DNA from: Bacillota bacterium
GTDB lineage: Bacteria > Bacillota > Sulfobacillia > JAJZIM01 > JAJZBP01
Length of the DNA stretch: 8,173 bases
Direction of reading: 5' to 3'
Assembly: GCA_021798855.1 (NCBI GenBank)
Contig: JAJZBP010000088.1
Location: 1 to 8,173 of the forward strand
A program made the translations under genes and the position numbers. This document shows positions 4,840-8,173 of the stretch, in pieces. How positions within the stretch are numbered: position 1 is the first letter of the stretch; each line of letters begins with the position of its first letter. The notes under the pieces are model-generated. The model worked only from the letters and a program-made list of their open reading frames with translations. It did no database searches and was not told where the DNA came from.

Positions 4840-6066
4840 TCACAAGTTTTGAGGACTGTTTTGAGGACTGTTTTCGCCCTCCTGCTTAACTTTATCCCTG
4901 GCCGCCCTCATGGCTTCTCCCATTCTCCGGGCGGCCTCCCTCTTCATGCTGGCCAGGACGTGGCTATAGGTGTCCAGGGTCATTCTGGTGGTGGAATGGC
5001 CCAACTGCTCGGCAACCTCCTTGGCGGAAACACCTATTTGCAGGAGGGATGTGGCGCAGGTATGCCGCAGGTCGTGGAATCGGATCGGCGGAACGCCGGC
5101 CTTCTCCGCCAGGGGCTTAAAATGCCGGTTTATAAGGTTCTGCGGCTCAAGCGGTTTCCCGATGCCATTTGGGAATATCCAGCCGCCATCCTGCCAGAGC
5201 GGCCCGGCTTGCAGTCTTTCCTTGGCCTGGGCAACCTTGTGCTTTTTCAAGGCCGCCGCCAGGTCGTCGTCCAGGACGAGCCCCCGCTTGGACTGGGCCG
5301 TCTTCGGCTCCTGGACCGCAACCCTGCCGCCAACAAGGACAACCTGCCGTTTTATGAACAGGAGCTTCGCGTCAAAATCAACGTCCTCCCACTTCAGGCC
5401 AAGAAGCTCTCCGCGCCGCAGCCCTCCGTATATGGCCAAGAGGAACAGGGCGTGGTAACGGCTTTTTTCGGTTGCCTCAAGAAACCTGGCGGCCTCCTCC
5501 ATGCTCCAGGCCGATACGTTCTTTCGCTGCACTCTCGGCGGTGACACGGCCTCCGCCACGTTTCGGCCAAGCAGCCCCCATTTCAAGGCGTGTCCCATGG
5601 CCTCCCGGAGAACGGTATGGAAATGCCTCACGGTTTGGGAGGAAAGCCCGGCGGCCAATTTCTGGCTGTAAAGCTCCTGGATATGAACGGGTTGAAGCTG
5701 CTGCAAGAGATAGGCCCCAATGGCCGGGGTTATATGTTTTCTGACCAGCATTTCATAAAGTTCAAAGGTCTTGGGCCGCACGTTGTGCGCGGCGTAATCC
5801 CGCAGCCAACGGACCAAAAAATCCCCGACCGTTTCTTTGGACGGGTCCACGAAGTTGCCGGTGTCAAGCTCCCGGAGCATTTTTGTAAGCTCCCGCTTGA
5901 CCTCCCTTTCGGGGCCGTGGAAAGCCTTGGCCACCTGCTTATACTTCTTCGTGGCTGGGTCATACCCAAGGCGGACCCGGATCTGCCAAATGTCCTGACC
6001 GTCCTTGTCCTTACCCCGGTGGCGGTAAGTCCCCCGGTCCCGCTTGGCCTGGATTTTGCGCGGCAT
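4840..6066 (-). CDS. int: Tyrosine recombinase (integrase) of the element
   Basis: Site-specific recombinase that integrates and excises the element at tRNA-Thr, by cutting DNA through a phosphotyrosine link. The 408 residues have a basic arm-binding N-terminus (about 1-65), a SAM-like core-binding domain (about 75-170) and the catalytic domain (about 185-380). The catalytic set looks complete: R217 (GGLRRGELLGLKW), K255 (EPKT), H331 and R334 (FHDLRHT), H357 (QLGHS) and Y367 (TLDTYSHV). I chose the ATG at 6066 because GGGGGTGA precedes it and the family N-terminus fits; an in-frame ATG at 6135 lies in the promoter region. The gene ends 105 nt from the half tRNA site. The C-terminus ends in a repeated NSPQ encoded by a 12-bp tandem duplication. 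Confidence 0.95.
   Translation of the reverse strand: MPRKIQAKRDRGTYRHRGKDKDGQDIWQIRVRLGYDPATKKYKQVAKAFHGPEREVKRELTKMLRELDTGNFVDPSKETVGDFLVRWLRDYAAHNVRPKTFELYEMLVRKHITPAIGAYLLQQLQPVHIQELYSQKLAAGLSSQTVRHFHTVLREAMGHALKWGLLGRNVAEAVSPPRVQRKNVSAWSMEEAARFLEATEKSRYHALFLLAIYGGLRRGELLGLKWEDVDFDAKLLFIKRQVVLVGGRVAVQEPKTAQSKRGLVLDDDLAAALKKHKVAQAKERLQAGPLWQDGGWIFPNGIGKPLEPQNLINRHFKPLAEKAGVPPIRFHDLRHTCATSLLQIGVSAKEVAEQLGHSTTRMTLDTYSHVLASMKREAARRMGEAMRAARDKVKQEGENSPQNSPQNL
4847..4874. repeat. 12-bp tandem repeat at the integrase 3' end
   Basis: Two exact copies of TTTTGAGGACTG (4847-4858, 4859-4870) plus four further T. Being a multiple of three it keeps the reading frame and encodes the NSPQ-NSPQ tail of the integrase, so copy number can change without breaking the gene. 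Confidence 0.85.
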
Positions 6067-6115
6067 GGGATCACCCCCAAGAAGGAAGGTTCTGTCTGAA
6101 CGACGAATAGTCCTT

Positions 6116-6133
6116 TTAGTTATGGCTATTTGC
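6116..6133 (+). repeat. Repeat A, copy 2 (upstream of integrase)
   Basis: TTAGTTATGGCTATTTGC, two mismatches from 4750-4767. It lies in the integrase 5' leader, so binding here could also control int expression. Confidence 0.6.
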
Positions 6134-6145
6134 AATATTTATTTG

Positions 6146-6162
6146 TCACTTTCCGTTGTTTT
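6146..6162 (+). repeat. Repeat B, copy 2
   Basis: TCACTTTCCGTTGTTTT, three mismatches from 4813-4829; it abuts the first TGTCGAA box. Confidence 0.5.
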
Positions 6163-6177
6163 CGACAAATTTCGACA
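6161..6177 (-). promoter_or_regulatory. Tandem Spo0A-like boxes in the divergent control region
   Basis: Two TGTCGAA heptamers on the minus strand (6167-6161 and 6177-6171) lie exactly 10 bp apart, one helical turn. TGTCGAA is the core of the box bound by Spo0A, the sporulation master regulator. They fall just downstream of the putative integrase promoter and overlap a possible plus-strand -10 (CATAAT, 6176-6181). The protein assignment is an inference; another regulator could use the repeat. Confidence 0.45.
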
Positions 6178-6179
6178 TA

Positions 6180-6208
6180 ATTCTTCTTGACACAACTGCT
6201 ATTGTCAA
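6180..6208 (-). promoter_or_regulatory. Putative integrase promoter within an inverted repeat
   Basis: Minus strand: perfect -35 TTGACA (6208-6203), 17-nt spacer, -10 AAGAAT (6185-6180, four of six consensus bases). The plus strand also has a TTGACA at 6187-6192, forming with the first an inverted repeat with a 10-nt centre that could be an operator or the stem of a 5' leader hairpin. The leader to the int start is long, about 110 nt. Confidence 0.4.
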
Positions 6209-6228
6209 ATTGAAAGGGGTTGCAACCA

Positions 6229-7629
6229 GTGAGAAACAAAATTGTGGGCATCCTTTTCTTGGGGGTAACAGTGTTGTTACTGGCTGGCTGCGGAGCGGAC
6301 AACGTAGTGAAAACGGTGGTCAACCCTAACGGTTCGGGCGGCAGAACCTTGATCATTCAAGTATCGCAAAGCGATCTCCAGAGCAGTTCTGTTACACCCC
6401 AGCAACTAGCGACCGTTCTCCAAAAAGCTATGCCGTCCGGCCTTAAAATGTCAGACGATTTGACAAGCGATCCCGCCACTTATTCGTTCTATTACAACTT
6501 CAAAAACATGAATGACCTTGCCAAGGAGGCAGCGGTTATCCTTGGTTACAAGCCAAAAATACAGTTCTCGCAGAGCGGAAGCCCACTGGCTCAAACCTAT
6601 AATTTCGACGAACAAAGCGATCCAACCCAATATTTTTCCTGGGCAACAAATGCCGTCAACAACGCTGGCTTGTTCCAGAACCAGGGCGGGAATTTGGTAA
6701 ACTCAACCACCTTCGAGGCTGACCTTCCGGGCCAGAGCGCAAACGGAAACCAACAGGGCGTTTCCGGCAGCGGGGACTATTCCTTCTCCTCCACAAAGGC
6801 GATCCCAGTTGGCCTTGGCGTTAAGACTTCGATTGGCTGGCTGTGGGGCGCCAACGAAAAGATCAGCATGTTCGTATCCGCGAAGGACGCTACTGGTATC
6901 CCTAAAGGGGTCATGTCTGCGTTCTTTAAAAAGTCAGGGGTGGGCCTCAAAAAGATCAATCAAAAATATACGGTCGAATACGTGACAACCCTAAGCGCGG
7001 GTTCGCCCCAGGCTTTGGACAAGAAGCTCCAAAAACTTCTAGGCAATGGCAGCAGCTTGAGCTACGCAAAAGCTGCTGGTTCGTTCTTTTCACCGCAGTA
7101 TTCCTTTCAACAGACGTTGAATCTGACTCCATGGCTTGGACAGCTTGACCTGATTGGGCCTTCGTCTTCTGATTTCACCTTGGCCACGCCGGGCCAGATA
7201 CTGAATTTTGACGGCATCCCAGTAAACAGCGCTACCAAGATGGACAAAGTTTCGATGAATGGTCAGGAAACCGTCCAGGCGTCCGCCACCGTACAGGAAA
7301 CAAATCCGCTCCTGTACGCACTGCTAGGACTTTTCGTCTTGGCTCTTGCCGGGGGAGTTTTCTTTCTGACGCGCCGGAACAGGTTTGCGGCTGTTAAGGT
7401 GGTTCTTGCTCAGGCTGGGCTGGTGATAAGCCAGACGGCGGCAACCGCCATGACGAAGTATTGCGCCGTTTGTGGGGCTAAAAATAACATTGGCGCGAAG
7501 TTTTGCAAAGCCTGCGGAAAGGAGTTGGTTGAGAACGAAATGCCGTGCCCATCGTGTGGAAAAGGAAACAAACCGGATAGCAATTTTTGCTACGCTTGCG
7601 GGTCTACAATCGAAAGGAGCGCGAATTAA
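6229..7629 (+). CDS. Lipoprotein with C-terminal membrane span and two zinc ribbons
   Basis: Not a protein I can name. I start it at GTG 6229, 9 nt after AAAGGGG; a TTG at 6220 touches that site and is less likely. The 466-residue product begins with a signal peptide ending in LLLAGC, a lipobox with the lipidated Cys at 21. A large Ser/Asn/Gln-rich domain (about 22-355) should lie outside the cell; its early VVNPNGSG recalls LppM/DUF3153-like lipoproteins, a weak resemblance. A membrane span follows at about 361-382, then RRNR (positive-inside), then two four-Cys zinc ribbons: C412/C415/C426/C429 and C440/C443/C454/C457. The protein would thus be anchored twice, with sensing outside and zinc ribbons inside. 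The next gene starts on the very next base. A signalling or envelope-stress role is speculation. Confidence 0.9.
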   Translation: MRNKIVGILFLGVTVLLLAGCGADNVVKTVVNPNGSGGRTLIIQVSQSDLQSSSVTPQQLATVLQKAMPSGLKMSDDLTSDPATYSFYYNFKNMNDLAKEAAVILGYKPKIQFSQSGSPLAQTYNFDEQSDPTQYFSWATNAVNNAGLFQNQGGNLVNSTTFEADLPGQSANGNQQGVSGSGDYSFSSTKAIPVGLGVKTSIGWLWGANEKISMFVSAKDATGIPKGVMSAFFKKSGVGLKKINQKYTVEYVTTLSAGSPQALDKKLQKLLGNGSSLSYAKAAGSFFSPQYSFQQTLNLTPWLGQLDLIGPSSSDFTLATPGQILNFDGIPVNSATKMDKVSMNGQETVQASATVQETNPLLYALLGLFVLALAGGVFFLTRRNRFAAVKVVLAQAGLVISQTAATAMTKYCAVCGAKNNIGAKFCKACGKELVENEMPCPSCGKGNKPDSNFCYACGSTIERSAN

Positions 7630-8007
7630 ATGGCGTTTTGCACAAAATGCGGCTCGGAAATGACGGATGGAAAATGTTCCAACTGCGGAGGAAACCCGGC
7701 CAATTTTGTGGCAGCCACTTCCGAAGCCTTTAAGGGCATGCTTGGAAATGGCGGCAACACCAAGTATCCAGCCATAAAGTTGTTTTCCACGCTGAGCTTC
7801 ATTTTGTCGTGGGTTGTGGCCGCCATCATGTTCCTTGCAGGTCTGGGAGGTTACAGTTCGTTTAATAATCTGGCTGGATTTCTGGCTGGATTTGTTGCAA
7901 TGCTCGTTATATGGATAGCTGGATTCTTTCTTTGGCTTTTTATCAGGGTAGTGCCGGAAGCATTGACAGCCCTTGTAAGCATCGAAAACAACACTAGGTA
8001 CAAATGA
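7630..8007 (+). CDS. Zinc-ribbon protein with two membrane spans
   Basis: A 125-residue protein starting at the ATG that directly follows the TAA of the lipoprotein gene; AAAGGAG lies inside that gene about 10 nt upstream, so translation is probably coupled. An N-terminal zinc ribbon (C4, C7, C16, C19: CTKCG and CSNCG) is followed by a linker and two hydrophobic segments (about 48-72 and 80-108). The ending, FIRVVPEALTALVSIENN, recalls the small membrane domain DUF4282 (an Arg, then Glu, then IxEN pattern), a tentative likeness. Its zinc ribbon matches those at the C-terminus of the preceding protein, so the two likely share a cytoplasmic partner or contact each other at the membrane. Function unknown. 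Confidence 0.88.
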   Translation: MAFCTKCGSEMTDGKCSNCGGNPANFVAATSEAFKGMLGNGGNTKYPAIKLFSTLSFILSWVVAAIMFLAGLGGYSSFNNLAGFLAGFVAMLVIWIAGFFLWLFIRVVPEALTALVSIENNTRYK

Positions 8008-8058
8008 TTAAGGTTGGAACCCGCCTTTTAAGTCTATACCCATGAAATTTGTAGGGGG

Positions 8059-8173
8059 TTGACGTCCTCCCCGCCCTGAAGAACGGGGATTCCCGGGAAT
8101 TACGCGCCCCTTGCGGGGATCGCGCCCGGTTGGTTGGGATTTCGCCTCCGCCCGTATGTTTCCACCGGGCCTC
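8059..8173 (-). mobile_element. Right end of an IS200/IS605-type element
   Basis: The stretch from TTGACGTCCTCCCCG (8059 on) has the look of the terminal region of IS605-type elements: on the minus strand, a CCCCG/CGGGG hairpin (8088-8084 with 8073-8069), then GGAGGACGTCAA ending at 8059. A second hairpin lies at 8103-8124 (CGCGCCCC/GGGG..CGCG). In this family the right end follows tnpB and is transcribed as part of the guide (omega) RNA, so the structures may be that RNA. The element continues past the window. Confidence 0.6.
8100..8173 (-). CDS. Possible C-terminal tail of TnpB (partial)
   Basis: The minus strand is open from the right edge to a TAA at 8102-8100, giving 23 residues (GPVETYGRRRNPN then QPGAIPARGA). 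Basic, Pro/Gly-rich tails with a PVE-like motif are common at the ends of TnpB proteins just before the IS right end, which fits its position 41 nt from that end. So little sequence is visible that the call rests mainly on context; TnpB would be the RNA-guided nuclease of the IS. Confidence 0.35.
   Translation of the reverse strand, partial: GPVETYGRRRNPNQPGAIPARGA

Larger units (their letters stand above)
4686..8173. mobile_element. Integrated element in tRNA-Thr, left end and first genes
   Basis: The half tRNA site, the adjacent tyrosine recombinase, AT-rich spacer DNA and non-core cargo genes define a mobile element that continues past the right edge. Contents in the window: integrase (minus), a divergent control region, two zinc-ribbon membrane protein genes (plus) and the end of an IS200/IS605-type element. 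Mobilisation, replication or phage structural genes are not visible, so it cannot be classed further. The rightmost IS may be nested inside it. Confidence 0.75.

Noticed and set aside
4849..5544. Plus-strand frames opposite the integrase
   Set aside because: Antisense to a complete catalytic recombinase; composition is that of a shadow frame.
6126..6356. Minus-strand frame overlapping the lipoprotein start
   Set aside because: It crosses the divergent promoter region and the signal peptide coding sequence on the opposite strand; no ribosome binding site.
1..8173. CRISPR array, toxin-antitoxin pair or known defence genes
   Set aside because: No regularly spaced repeats and no protein with recognisable features of those systems is visible.

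Overview
The window looks like a chromosome segment from a Gram-positive, probably spore-forming Clostridia-type Firmicute of moderately high GC. The evidence is strong AGGAGGTGA-type ribosome binding sites with GTG and TTG starts, the minus-strand order rpmG - tRNA-Trp - secE - nusG - rplK - rplA - rplJ - rplL, a Cys-containing 49-aa L33, an L10 leader with an attenuator, and tandem Spo0A-like boxes. The genus cannot be fixed from the sequence alone.

Positions 1-4400 (all minus strand, read right to left) are core translation and transcription machinery. A sigma-A-type promoter at 4371-4399 drives rpmG (L33), then tRNA-Trp(CCA), secE, nusG, rplK (L11) and rplA (L1). A structured L10 leader follows, then rplJ (L10), rplL (L7/L12) and an intrinsic terminator. 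Beyond it, where rpoB would be expected, are two short Gly-rich single-span proteins related to each other. The first carries a probable homopolymer frameshift, and the second runs off the left edge.

Positions 4420-4740 are a junction scar. They hold an insertion-sequence remnant (only the N-terminal helix-turn-helix of a transposase survives), a tRNA terminator, and the 3' half of a tRNA-Thr(GGT) gene without its 5' half. The half tRNA is best read as the displaced attachment site of an element that inserted into tRNA-Thr. The intact tRNA-Thr should lie past the right edge.

Positions 4740-8173 belong to that integrated element. It has a complete tyrosine recombinase (minus) flanked by repeated motifs that may be its binding sites, then a divergent control region with two TGTCGAA boxes exactly 10 bp apart. 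On the plus strand come two tightly coupled genes. One encodes a lipoprotein with a C-terminal membrane span and two zinc ribbons, and the other a zinc-ribbon protein with two membrane spans. These two are the least familiar genes here and the best candidates for an undescribed membrane system. At the right edge is the end of an IS200/IS605-type element, with the probable tail of a tnpB gene on the minus strand. No relaxase, replication gene, CRISPR array or recognisable defence gene is visible, so the element's type (ICE, mobilisable island or prophage-like) is open.
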